The notes under the pieces: generated by a model
What the model saw: the letters and a program-made list of their open reading frames with translations, nothing else
Databases searched by the model: none
Told to the model about the DNA's origin: nothing
NCBI RefSeq assembly: GCF_000756655.1
Contig: NZ_ARXU01000011.1
Coordinates: 61,443-125,442, forward strand
DNA from: Alcanivorax jadensis T9
Lineage (GTDB): Bacteria > Pseudomonadota > Gammaproteobacteria > Pseudomonadales > Alcanivoracaceae
DNA: 64,000 nt
Reading direction: 5' to 3'
Shown: positions 52,782 to 63,860 of the stretch, in pieces
Layout of the letters: each line of letters opens with the position of its first letter
Position numbering within the stretch: position 1 is the first letter of the stretch
Program-made: the position numbers and the translations under genes

Positions 52782-52790
52782 CTTTATGGT

Positions 52791-52800
52791 ATAAGCTTAT
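52791..52800. promoter_or_regulatory. Palindrome ATAAGCTTAT upstream of the sulfide cluster promoter
   Basis: A perfect 10-base palindrome in an AT-rich stretch, seven bases before the -35 box. An ArsR-type repressor (BigR/SqrR-like) would be the expected regulator of such a cluster, but no regulator gene is nearby and the site is a guess. Confidence 0.3.
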
Positions 52801-52807
52801 TACTAAT

Positions 52808-52836
52808 TTGACTTTGCTTGAATTCCCTTCTATAAC
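52808..52836 (+). promoter_or_regulatory. Sigma-70 promoter of the sulfide-oxidation cluster
   Basis: TTGACT (52808-52813) and TATAAC (52831-52836) are 17 bases apart, close to the ideal. The ETHE1-like gene starts 40 bases downstream. Confidence 0.75.
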
Positions 52837-52875
52837 TGTGCATGAACGCTGCCCAGTCACAGGAGGGAACAAGCC

Positions 52876-53742
52876 ATGTCTCGTCCAACCGTCAAAGCCT
52901 TTTTCGACAACGACACCAACACCGTCAGCTATGTGGTGACAGACCCGCAAACCCGGCAATGCGCCATTGTGGACTCTGTGCTGGACTACGATCCCAAAGC
53001 TGGACGTACCCGCCATGACAGTGCCAGCCAGATTGTGGCCTACGTCAAACAGGAAGGCCTCACCGTAGACTGGTTGCTGGAAACCCATGTGCATGCGGAT
53101 CATCTTTCCGCCGCACCCTGGATCCAGCAACAGGTGGGCGGCAAGCTGGCCATCGGCGAGCATATACGCACCGTGCAGGACACCTTCGGCAAGGTCTTCA
53201 ACGCCGGCACCGAGTTCGCTCGTGACGGCCGTCAGTTCGATCATCTGTTTGCCGATGGCGACACCTACAAGGTCGGCAACATTGAGGCGCGGGCCATTCA
53301 CACTCCGGGGCATACCCCGGCCTGCATGAGCCATGTGATCGGCGATGCGGTGTTTGTCGGCGACACCCTGTTCATGCCGGATTATGGCACCGCCCGCTGC
53401 GACTTCCCCGGCGGTGATGCCCGCACCCTGTACCAGTCCGTGCAAAAGCTGCTGGCCCTGCCGGACGACACCCGCATGTTCCTCTGCCACGACTATCTGC
53501 CGGAAAGCCGCAGCGAATACCAGTGGGAAACCACCGTGGGCGATCAGCGTCGCCACAATATCCACGTGCACGAAGGCGTTTCCGAGCAGGAGTTCGTCAG
53601 CATGCGCGAAAAACGCGATGCCACCCTGGATATGCCGCGACTGATTCTGCCTTCGGTGCAGATCAATATGCGCGCCGGCCACCTTCCTCCCGAGGAAGAC
53701 AATGGCATTAGCTACCTGAAAATTCCGCTGAACGCACTGTAA
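52876..53742 (+). CDS. MBL-fold persulfide dioxygenase-like protein (ETHE1/Blh type)
   Basis: 288 residues. The metallo-beta-lactamase motif THVHADH (His71, His73, Asp75, His76), the HTPGHTPAC block (His146), GDTLF (Asp163) and the FLCHDY segment fit the ETHE1-like persulfide dioxygenases, which oxidise glutathione persulfide to sulfite at a single iron. Residues after ~215 (QRRHNIHVHEGVSEQEF) match the Blh group. It has no rhodanese domain; the DUF442 partner usually fused to Blh is a separate gene at 56791. Cytoplasmic. First gene of the cluster. Confidence 0.9.
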   Translation: MSRPTVKAFFDNDTNTVSYVVTDPQTRQCAIVDSVLDYDPKAGRTRHDSASQIVAYVKQEGLTVDWLLETHVHADHLSAAPWIQQQVGGKLAIGEHIRTVQDTFGKVFNAGTEFARDGRQFDHLFADGDTYKVGNIEARAIHTPGHTPACMSHVIGDAVFVGDTLFMPDYGTARCDFPGGDARTLYQSVQKLLALPDDTRMFLCHDYLPESRSEYQWETTVGDQRRHNIHVHEGVSEQEFVSMREKRDATLDMPRLILPSVQINMRAGHLPPEEDNGISYLKIPLNAL

Positions 53743-53748
53743 GAGGCG

Positions 53749-54978
53749 ATGACCATGACACCGACTCTGTGGGACGTAGTGGTGATCGGCGGCGGTGCCG
53801 CCGGCATTGCGGTGGCAGCCAGTATCCTCAAGCGCAAGCCGCACCTGTCCGTGGCCATCGTGGAGCCCAGCGACCGCCACTTCTATCAGCCCGCCTGGAC
53901 CCTGGTGGGTGGCGGCTGTTTCAACCCGGCCAATACCTGCAAAGCCACCAGCAAGCTGATCCCAAACGGTGCCAAGTGGTTGCGCAGCCGGGTGACTGAA
54001 ATGGAGCCGACGCACAACCGGGTAACTCTGGAAGACGGCCAGTCACTGAATTACCAGTTTCTGGTGGTTGCGCCGGGACTGGAGCTGAACCTGGGCGCCA
54101 TCGAGGGCCTGGAAAGCAGCCTTGGCAAGCACGGCGTTACCAGCAACTATCTCTTTGAACTGGCGTCCTATACTTGGGAATGCGTGCGAAACCTGCAGCG
54201 TGGCCGAGCTCTGTTCACCCAACCGCCCATGCCTATCAAGTGTGCCGGCGCGCCGCAGAAAGCCATGTACCTGTCCTGCCACCACTGGGAAGAAACCGGC
54301 ACCCTGGGCAACATTGATGTGCAGTTCCATAATGCCGGCGCCGTACTGTTCGGCGTGGCGGATTTTGTGCCGCCACTGATGGAATATGTGAAGCGCTACA
54401 ACGCCAATCTGAATTTCAATAGCACCCTGATCGCCGTGGATGGCCCGGCCCGCGAAGCCACCTTCCGGCGTACCAATGGCGATGGCACCAGCACCGACCA
54501 CACCGAGCCCTTCGACATGCTGCATGTGGTACCGCCGCAACGGGCCCCACAGTTTGTGCGCGACAGCGAGCTGGCCAACGAGGCCGGCTGGGTCGCCGTG
54601 GACGAAGCCACCCTGCAGCACCCCCGTTTTGCCAATGTATTCAGCCTGGGCGATGCCTGCGGGGCCAGCAATGCCAAAACCGCCGCCGCCGTGCGAAAGC
54701 AGGCGCCGGTGGTGGCCGAGAACCTCTGCGCCGTGCTGGAAAATCGTGCGCCGACAGCTCGCTATGAAGGCTATGGCGCCTGCCCGCTGACCGTGGAAAA
54801 AGGCAAGGTCGTGCTGGCCGAATTTGGCTATCAGGGCAAACTGCAACCCAGCTTCCCGCTCGATCCCACCGTACCGCGCCGGAGTATGTGGTGGCTGAAA
54901 CGTCATGCCATGCCAAAGATCTACTTCGAGCTGATGCTAAAGGGCCATGAGTGGCTGGCCAGGCCAGGCAAACTCTGA
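53749..54978 (+). CDS. sqr: Sulfide:quinone oxidoreductase, type II (SQOR-like)
   Basis: 409 residues (an ATG at 53755 would remove two). FAD-binding VIGGGAAG (12-19). Redox cysteines Cys165 in PIKCAGAPQK and Cys345 in GYGACPLT, and the VFSLGDACG FAD block, match the mitochondrial SQOR type closely. Oxidises sulfide and passes electrons to quinone, giving a persulfide that the ETHE1-like enzyme upstream can use. The C-terminal amphipathic segment (MPKIYFELMLKGHEWL) would dock to the membrane. Six bases after the dioxygenase gene. Confidence 0.93.
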   Translation: MTMTPTLWDVVVIGGGAAGIAVAASILKRKPHLSVAIVEPSDRHFYQPAWTLVGGGCFNPANTCKATSKLIPNGAKWLRSRVTEMEPTHNRVTLEDGQSLNYQFLVVAPGLELNLGAIEGLESSLGKHGVTSNYLFELASYTWECVRNLQRGRALFTQPPMPIKCAGAPQKAMYLSCHHWEETGTLGNIDVQFHNAGAVLFGVADFVPPLMEYVKRYNANLNFNSTLIAVDGPAREATFRRTNGDGTSTDHTEPFDMLHVVPPQRAPQFVRDSELANEAGWVAVDEATLQHPRFANVFSLGDACGASNAKTAAAVRKQAPVVAENLCAVLENRAPTARYEGYGACPLTVEKGKVVLAEFGYQGKLQPSFPLDPTVPRRSMWWLKRHAMPKIYFELMLKGHEWLARPGKL

Positions 54979-55004
54979 CGCGTGACACAACAAGGGATGG
55001 CAAG

Positions 55005-56753
55005 ATGAAACTGCCTGCCTGGCTGGGCGCCGCCCAGTGGCTGCCCCACTACAACCGCGAGACCGCTGCCCGGGATAGCGTGGCAGCAGTGATCGTCACC
55101 ATCATGCTGATTCCCCAGAGCCTGGCCTACGCCATGCTCGCCGGGCTGCCGCCGGAAGTCGGTCTCTACGCCAGTATCCTGCCACTGGTTGTCTATGCCC
55201 TGCTCGGTTCCAGCCGAACCCTGGCGGTGGGCCCGGTGGCAGTAGCCTCGCTGATGACTGTTGCTGCGGCCAGTCAGGTAGCCACGGCCGGCAGTCAACA
55301 ATACCTGGCAGCCACTATTATTCTGGCTTTTCTGTCCGGCACCATTCTTCTGGTGATGGCTCTGCTTCGACTGGGCTGGATTGCCAATCTGTTATCGCAC
55401 CCTGTGGTGAGCGGCTTTATCAGTGCCTCCGGCCTGCTGATTGCCGCCAGTCAGCTCAAGCATCTGCTGGGAATCCCCCTGTCGGGCCACAACCTGGTAG
55501 AGCTTGGCCACTCCCTGGCACAGCATTTTCCTGAAACCCATTGGCCCACAGTGGTGCTCGGCACGCTGGTTACAACCTTCCTGTTCTGGGTACGCAAGGC
55601 GCTCAAGCCGCTGCTGCAAAAACTCGGCTTCAATGCATTCTGGTCCGACCTGGTGAGTAAAGCAGGGCCAGTCATCGCCGTACTGGGATCCACCCTGGCC
55701 GTGGCCTTGCTGGAACTGGATAGCGGCGGCATGGCCATTGTCGGTCACATTCCCGAAGGCCTGCCCTCACTGTCATTACCCGTATTTGACGCTGACCTCT
55801 GGCAGGCACTACTGCTGCCCGCTCTGCTGATCAGCCTGATCGGCTTTGTGGAATCCATCTCTGTTGCCCAGACCCTGGCGGCCAAACGTCGCCAGCGCAT
55901 CAATGCCAACCAGGAACTGATGGGGCTGGGCGGCGCAAACCTGGCCAGCGCCTTCAGCGGTGGCTTTCCGGTGACCGGGGGCTTCTCCCGCTCCGTGGTG
56001 AATTTCGATGCCGGCGCACAGACCCCCATGGCCGGCGTATTCACCGCCATAGGCATTGCCCTCACCGCGCTGTTTTTGACCGGCGCTTTCACCTACCTGC
56101 CCAAGGCAACCCTGGCCGCCACCATTGTGGTCGCTGTGCTATCGCTGGTGGACCTGCCGGCGCTGAAACACACCTGGCATTTCTCCCGACTGGATTTCAC
56201 CGCCATGGCCATCACCATGGTCGGAGTACTGGGCTGGGGCGTGGAAGCCGGTGTACTGGCCGGGGTGGTCACCTCCCTGGCGCTCTATCTATGGCGCACC
56301 AACCAGCCCCATGTCGCCGAAGTGGGCCAGGTTCCCGGCACCGAACATTTCCGCAATGTGCAGCGTCACCAGGTACGGGTGTCTCCCCGTGTGCTGAGCA
56401 TGCGTATCGATGAATCCCTGTATTTTGCCAATGCCCGGGGCCTGGAAGACCGTATCTACGATGCTGCACTGCTGCGTCCGCAAACAGAACACGTGGTACT
56501 GATGGGCACCGCCATCAATCACCTGGATGCCAGTGCCGTGGATAGCCTGTTGAGCCTGAACCAACGTCTGGATGATGCCGGTATCCGGCTGCACCTTTCC
56601 GAAATCAAGGGGCCGGTCATGGACCAGTTGCAACACACCGCCCTGCCGGCATTACTGACCGGTCAGATATTCCTCACCCAATATCAGGCCGTTCGCACAC
56701 TGGCACCGGAAAGCATTGAGGAAAATCCCGCTCCCCCTTGCAGCCCTGTCTGA
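55005..56753 (+). CDS. SulP family anion permease, paralogue 1
   Basis: 582 residues from the ATG at 55005. SulP/SLC26 transporter: about 12 helices with VGPVAVASLMT and a C-terminal STAS domain (about 445-560). Residues LIPQSLAYAMLAGLPP and VGLYASILPLVVYAL are the family signature. It starts 26 bases after sqr. Likely moves sulfate, sulfite or another oxyanion made by the pathway. It closely resembles the paralogue at 57222, indicating duplication. Confidence 0.92.
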   Translation: MKLPAWLGAAQWLPHYNRETAARDSVAAVIVTIMLIPQSLAYAMLAGLPPEVGLYASILPLVVYALLGSSRTLAVGPVAVASLMTVAAASQVATAGSQQYLAATIILAFLSGTILLVMALLRLGWIANLLSHPVVSGFISASGLLIAASQLKHLLGIPLSGHNLVELGHSLAQHFPETHWPTVVLGTLVTTFLFWVRKALKPLLQKLGFNAFWSDLVSKAGPVIAVLGSTLAVALLELDSGGMAIVGHIPEGLPSLSLPVFDADLWQALLLPALLISLIGFVESISVAQTLAAKRRQRINANQELMGLGGANLASAFSGGFPVTGGFSRSVVNFDAGAQTPMAGVFTAIGIALTALFLTGAFTYLPKATLAATIVVAVLSLVDLPALKHTWHFSRLDFTAMAITMVGVLGWGVEAGVLAGVVTSLALYLWRTNQPHVAEVGQVPGTEHFRNVQRHQVRVSPRVLSMRIDESLYFANARGLEDRIYDAALLRPQTEHVVLMGTAINHLDASAVDSLLSLNQRLDDAGIRLHLSEIKGPVMDQLQHTALPALLTGQIFLTQYQAVRTLAPESIEENPAPPCSPV

Positions 56754-56790
56754 CACGGTTAAGCTGAGCGTTCATTCGCAAGGAGTTTTC

Positions 56791-57219
56791 ATGGCTACCA
56801 TCAATCGCCTTAACGAGAGTCTGTCTGTGGCACCGCAGCTACAGCCTGAGGATATGGCCGAGCTGGCCAAGGCCGGGTTCAAGACCGTCCTCAACAACCG
56901 CCCCGATGGCGAAAGCGAAGACCAACCCAGCAGCGCCGAGCTGGCCGCCGCGGCAGAAGCCGCTGGCCTTGAATATGCCCATCAACCGGTGGTCGGCAAT
57001 AACATCAGCGACGTGGACATCGACGGTTTTGACGCCATCGTTTCTCTGGCAGAGCAACCGGTACTGGCCTTCTGCCGCACCGGCACTCGCTGCACCACCC
57101 TGTGGGCCCTGACCCAGGCGGACGAGCAGGATAACGCCAGCATCCTGGCCACCGCCGAGCAGGCCGGCTATGATCTGAGCCAGCTTGCCGACCGACTAGA
57201 CCAGCGCCGGGGCCAGTAA
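56791..57219 (+). CDS. DUF442 / TIGR01244 family sulfur transferase-like protein
   Basis: 142 residues from the ATG at 56791, which has AAGGAG upstream. DUF442 fold with the active loop Cys95-Arg-Thr-Gly-Thr-Arg100 (FCRTGTRC), like the CRSGTR loop of this family. In Blh proteins this domain is fused in front of the MBL domain and acts as a sulfur transferase. Here it is a separate protein between the two SulP genes. Cytoplasmic. Confidence 0.9.
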   Translation: MATINRLNESLSVAPQLQPEDMAELAKAGFKTVLNNRPDGESEDQPSSAELAAAAEAAGLEYAHQPVVGNNISDVDIDGFDAIVSLAEQPVLAFCRTGTRCTTLWALTQADEQDNASILATAEQAGYDLSQLADRLDQRRGQ

Positions 57220-57221
57220 GC

Positions 57222-58967
57222 ATGGCCGATGCCGGCCGCCGGTTTCGCTGGCTGCCGGCCAGTGACTGGCTCGCCAGCTACAACCGCGAGCAGGCGGCCG
57301 GGGACACCCTGGCTGCCATCATCGTCACCATCCTGCTGGTTCCCCAGGGTCTGGCCTACGCCATGCTCGCCGGCATGCCGCCGGAAACCGGCCTCTATGC
57401 CAGCATCCTGCCGCTGATTCTCTACGCCCTGTTCGGCACCAGCCGTACCCTGTCCGTGGGCCCCGCCGCCCTCACTTCACTGATCACCGCGTCCGCCGCC
57501 GGCACCTTGGCCCAGGGCGATCCGCAACTGTTCATCCAGGCTGCCATCGGCATGGGGCTGCTGTCCGGGCTGTTTCTGGTGGCCATGGCCATATTGCGGC
57601 TGGGCTGGCTCACCAACCTGCTCAGCCACCCGGTGATCACCGGCTTCATCAGTGGCTGTGCCATTCTCATTGCCGCCAGTCAGCTCAAGCACCTGTTGCG
57701 CATCGACGCCTCCGGCGAAGAGCTGGTGACACTGGCACAGACCCTGGCGCAACAGCTGCCGCAGACTCACTGGCTGACACTGGCCATCAGCCTGATCGCC
57801 ATTGCCTGCCTGCTGATCCCGAAATACCTGGCCACCCCCCTCAAGGCCACGCGACTGCCCGGCTGGCTGGTGGCCTTTATCAGCAAGTGCGGACCGATTC
57901 TGGCCGTACTGGTCACCACCCTGCTCACCGTGTCCCTGTCGCTGGATAGCCGTGGCCTTGCCGTGGTCGGGGCGATCCCCGCGGGGCTGCCCCAATTCAC
58001 CCTGCCCGGGCTGGGCCGCGAACACTGGCAAAGCCTGATCACCCCGGCGGCATTACTGGCGCTGATCGGTTTTGTGGAATCCATTTCCCTGGCCCAGGCC
58101 CTGGCGGCCAAACGTCGTCAGCGCGTGGACGCCAACCGGGAATTGATGGGGCTGGGGCTGGCCAACATCGGTAGCGGCCTGTCCGGCGCGTTCGCCGTGA
58201 CCGGCAGCTTTTCCCGCACCACGGTGAATTACGACGCCGGTGCACGCACGCCCATGGCCGGCCTGCTGACCGGTATCGGCATCGCTCTGGTGGCCCTGTT
58301 TTTCACCGGTTGGTTCCATTACCTGCCACTGGCATCCCTGGCCGCCATCATCGTGGTCGGCATCCTGCCACTGATCAATCTGTCGGAATTGAAACACCTG
58401 TGGGCATTCAGTCGCCCGGACGCCCTGGCCATGGCTGCCACCCTGGCCGGGGTGCTGCTGATCAATGTGCAGAGTGGCTTATTGCTGGGGGTGGTGCTTT
58501 CCGTGGCCCTGTTCCTGTGGCGCACCAGCCAGCCCCATGTGGCCGAGCTGGGCCGCATTCCCGGCACCCATCATTTTCGCAACATGGATCGCCATAGCGT
58601 TGAACTCACCGAGGAAGTGCTGTCCATCCGGGTGGACGAATCCCTCTATTTCGGCAATGCCCGCACCCTGGAGGACCGTATCTACGACGAGGCCCAGGCG
58701 CACCCTCAGATTCAGCATGTGGTGCTGCACTGCTCCGGCATCAATCACCTGGATGCCAGCGCCATGGAAAGTCTGGAAAGCCTGAACGAACGATTGAAAA
58801 ACGCCGGAGTGACCCTGAACCTGTCCAATGTGAAGGGGCCGGTAATGGACGTGCTGGTAAAAACCGACTTTCCGAAGGTGCTGACCGGCAGGGTCTATCT
58901 GAGCCACTACCAGGCCATGGAAGTACTGGCGCCGGACAGTCTGCAAGAGCAGGATCCTGACGCCTGA
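57222..58967 (+). CDS. SulP family anion permease, paralogue 2
   Basis: 581 residues. Same layout as paralogue 1: LVPQGLAYAMLAGMPP and TGLYASILPLILYAL signature, VGPAALTSLIT, about 12 helices, C-terminal STAS domain with LHCSGINHLDASAMESL near the phosphorylation-type serine loop. It begins two bases after the DUF442 stop, so translation is coupled. Division of labour between the two permeases is unknown (for instance sulfite out, sulfate in). Last gene of the cluster. Confidence 0.92.
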   Translation: MADAGRRFRWLPASDWLASYNREQAAGDTLAAIIVTILLVPQGLAYAMLAGMPPETGLYASILPLILYALFGTSRTLSVGPAALTSLITASAAGTLAQGDPQLFIQAAIGMGLLSGLFLVAMAILRLGWLTNLLSHPVITGFISGCAILIAASQLKHLLRIDASGEELVTLAQTLAQQLPQTHWLTLAISLIAIACLLIPKYLATPLKATRLPGWLVAFISKCGPILAVLVTTLLTVSLSLDSRGLAVVGAIPAGLPQFTLPGLGREHWQSLITPAALLALIGFVESISLAQALAAKRRQRVDANRELMGLGLANIGSGLSGAFAVTGSFSRTTVNYDAGARTPMAGLLTGIGIALVALFFTGWFHYLPLASLAAIIVVGILPLINLSELKHLWAFSRPDALAMAATLAGVLLINVQSGLLLGVVLSVALFLWRTSQPHVAELGRIPGTHHFRNMDRHSVELTEEVLSIRVDESLYFGNARTLEDRIYDEAQAHPQIQHVVLHCSGINHLDASAMESLESLNERLKNAGVTLNLSNVKGPVMDVLVKTDFPKVLTGRVYLSHYQAMEVLAPDSLQEQDPDA

Positions 58968-59047
58968 CGCGAATCAGTTTAAACGTGCTCTGAGAGCATC
59001 AAGCGTTTTGCGATTTTTTGCGTCCGGCGTCGGGCGCCCAGCATCTC

Positions 59048-59662
59048 CTACAAATACCGCAGGTGATACCACACCAGCGCCAGCCATTCGTACCAGATCT
59101 CCGGCACCATGGATAACGCCCCGGCGGAGGGCACCCACTCCTGCTTTGGCAACCGCTTGCGCCAGGCAGCCTGGGCCAGCACCCCCTGGCTCTGAAAACA
59201 CAGTAGAGCCCGCGGCAGGTGAGCCCGATCGCTGACCAGGATGATCTCGTCGATGCTACGCTGACCCAGCAGCTCACCGCTGTACACGGCATTTTCCCAG
59301 GTATTACGGCTTTTCCCTTCCTCCAGCACCGTCATGGTCGGCCAGCGTCGGCGCACCAGTTCCGCCATCAACTGTGCTTCGGAAGGCTCGTTATCCGCAT
59401 GGGGAGTGGTGCTGATGCCGCCACTGACTACCAGCGGCAAACTATGCTCATGGGCCATTTCCGCGGCCAGCTGCAACCGCCGCAGGCCACGGGTGGTCAG
59501 GGAAAACTGGCCATCACGTTGGCGCCGTCCGGCACCCAGTACCACCACCGCCTGGGGAGTAATACCGGTATTGCGTCGCGGCAGGGGCGGCAACAGGCTG
59601 CGGACCACTGCCGGCAGGGTTCCCCCCACCAGCACCAGCAGCACCAGGTAGGTCAACGCCAT
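59048..59662 (-). CDS. YdcF/ElyC family protein (DUF218)
   Basis: 204 residues from the ATG at 59662, with GGGAG five bases upstream; a GTG at 59668 adds two residues. N-terminal helix, then the DUF218 domain: AVVVLGAGRR, SLPLVVSGGIST, EEGKSRNTWENAVYSGELL and ILVSDRAHLPRAL. Family members act in envelope or peptidoglycan/lipid carrier metabolism (ElyC, SanA); the exact role is unknown. It converges with the sulfide cluster and diverges from leuS. Confidence 0.9.
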   Translation of the reverse strand: MALTYLVLLVLVGGTLPAVVRSLLPPLPRRNTGITPQAVVVLGAGRRQRDGQFSLTTRGLRRLQLAAEMAHEHSLPLVVSGGISTTPHADNEPSEAQLMAELVRRRWPTMTVLEEGKSRNTWENAVYSGELLGQRSIDEIILVSDRAHLPRALLCFQSQGVLAQAAWRKRLPKQEWVPSAGALSMVPEIWYEWLALVWYHLRYL

Positions 59663-59778
59663 CGGCACTCCCGTTTGCGGTGATTATTCAGCCAACACTT
59701 TCGCGGTGCAGACCAGTGAGAAATCCGGGCTGAGCTCATGTATCCTATGTCCCCTTCGCAACCGCGATGTTCCCGTAA

Positions 59779-62250
<2,472 letters not shown>

Positions 62251-62259
62251 GAGGCGGTT

Positions 62260-62769
62260 ATGACATCCAGCTTGCGCGCCACATCCCGTCTGACCCTGCT
62301 GCTGGTGCTGGGGCTTGTCCTCAGCGCCTGCGGCTGGCAACTGCGCGGCACCACCAGCACTCCGTCCATGGAAACCCTGACGGTAAGCGGTGCCTCCACG
62401 GAACTGCGCTACACCCTGGAAGACGAGCTGGAAGACCAGGGCGTGCTGGTACATAACCAGGCGCCCTATATCCTGGTGATCGATGACGAAGACTGGATGC
62501 GCCGCACCTCGGCGGTGGATGCCCAGGGTCGCCAGGCGGAAATCGAACTGCGCTACACCTTGCGCTGGCACATCAAGGACCGCAAAAGCGGCGCCCTGCT
62601 GACCACGCCAACGCGCATGATGACCTTGCGCAACCTGCCCTGGTACCCGGAAAACGCCACCGCCTCTTCCGACGAGGAGCAATTGGTCCGTGACGACCTG
62701 TTCCTGGACATGGCCTACCGGCTGATCAACCAGATTGCCGCTGCCTCCGAGGGCTGGGAGACCTACTGA
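62260..62769 (+). CDS. lptE: LPS-assembly lipoprotein LptE
   Basis: 169 residues with lipobox LSAC (Cys24) and GWQLRG after it, as usual in LptE/RlpB. It plugs LptD at the outer membrane to insert LPS. The beta-rich mature region (LRYTLRWHIKDRKSG) is typical. Nine bases after leuS; its stop overlaps the holA start (TGATG). Confidence 0.95.
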   Translation: MTSSLRATSRLTLLLVLGLVLSACGWQLRGTTSTPSMETLTVSGASTELRYTLEDELEDQGVLVHNQAPYILVIDDEDWMRRTSAVDAQGRQAEIELRYTLRWHIKDRKSGALLTTPTRMMTLRNLPWYPENATASSDEEQLVRDDLFLDMAYRLINQIAAASEGWETY

Positions 62770-63770
62770 TGCGCCTGCGTCCGGAGCAGCTTGGCAAACA
62801 CTTGGCCGACCGACTGCTGCCCGCCTATCTGGTGGCCGGCGATGAGCCCCTGCAACAGGGCGAGCTCCTCGACGACCTGCGCCGCGCTGCCCGCGATCAG
62901 GGCTTTGACGAACGTCACCGCTTCTCCTCCGACACCGGCATCGACTGGAACGCCCTGCTCAACGAATCCCAGAGCATGAGCCTGTTTGGTGGCCGCCGGA
63001 TTCTCGAACTGGTGCTCAACGACAAGCGACCGGACAAGGCCGGCAGCCAGATCCTCCGTGATGTTCTGGCCAGCCCCGGCGATGACACGCTGCTGCTGAT
63101 CCGCTGCTCCAGGCTGGATCGCCGCAAGGACTGGAACAGCGCCTGGGTGAAAGCCCTGGACGAAGTCGGTGCGGTGATCGAAGTCTGGCCGGTGGAAGGT
63201 GCCGGCCTGCGCAACTGGCTGCAGGATCGTCTGGCCAGCCGCGGACTGAGTGCCAGCGAAGACGCCCTCGCCCTGCTGATCGAACGCAGCGAAGGCAACC
63301 TGCTGGCCGCCGCCCAGGAAGTGGACAAGCTCACCCTGCTGGTAGAAGACGGCCAGGTGGGACCGGAAGACGTGCAACAGGCAGTGGGCGATTCCAGCCG
63401 CTACTCGCCCTTCGACCTCACCGAAGCCACTGCCCAGGGCAACGCCCAGCGGGTGCTGCACATCATCCAGACCCTGCGCGCTGAAGGCGTGGAGCCACCG
63501 GTGTTGCTATGGGCCCTGAGCCGCGACATCCGCATCCTCGACGGCATGCTTAGCGGCGGCCCACCACCCCGATTGCCTCCCCAGCGGGTACGCGCCATGC
63601 AGGCCCAGGCTCAGCGCCTCAACCCGCAACATCTAAAAGCCGCCCAGGCCAGCGCCATCCGCGCCGACCAGTGCGTCAAGGGCATGGCCAAGGGCGATCC
63701 CTGGCAATACATCACCTCCCTGGCGCTGCGTCTTGCAGGGCATCCGCTACCGCGCAGCATGGAACGGTAA
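62769..63770 (+). CDS. holA: DNA polymerase III delta subunit
   Basis: 333 residues. Clamp-loader subunit that opens the beta clamp. Family features: AYLVAGDEPLQQGELLDDLR near residue 20, ESQSMSLFGGRRILELVL, then LLIERSEGNLLAAAQEVDKL and the C-terminal collar domain (ILDGMLSGGPPPRLPPQ). Start overlaps the lptE stop by one base. Last gene in the window. Confidence 0.96.
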   Translation: MRLRPEQLGKHLADRLLPAYLVAGDEPLQQGELLDDLRRAARDQGFDERHRFSSDTGIDWNALLNESQSMSLFGGRRILELVLNDKRPDKAGSQILRDVLASPGDDTLLLIRCSRLDRRKDWNSAWVKALDEVGAVIEVWPVEGAGLRNWLQDRLASRGLSASEDALALLIERSEGNLLAAAQEVDKLTLLVEDGQVGPEDVQQAVGDSSRYSPFDLTEATAQGNAQRVLHIIQTLRAEGVEPPVLLWALSRDIRILDGMLSGGPPPRLPPQRVRAMQAQAQRLNPQHLKAAQASAIRADQCVKGMAKGDPWQYITSLALRLAGHPLPRSMER

Positions 63771-63860
63771 ATACAGCTACTAGCTTCGAGCTACAACGCG
63801 ATGAAGGCCCTGTGCCTCATGAGTTGCCACAGGACTCCGCGCTGCCAGGCTGAGGGCCTA

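Noticed and set aside
51243..54015. Frames of 423 and 442 codons antisense to lnt and the persulfide dioxygenase gene
   Set aside because: Shadows of strongly conserved genes; no motif or ribosome site.
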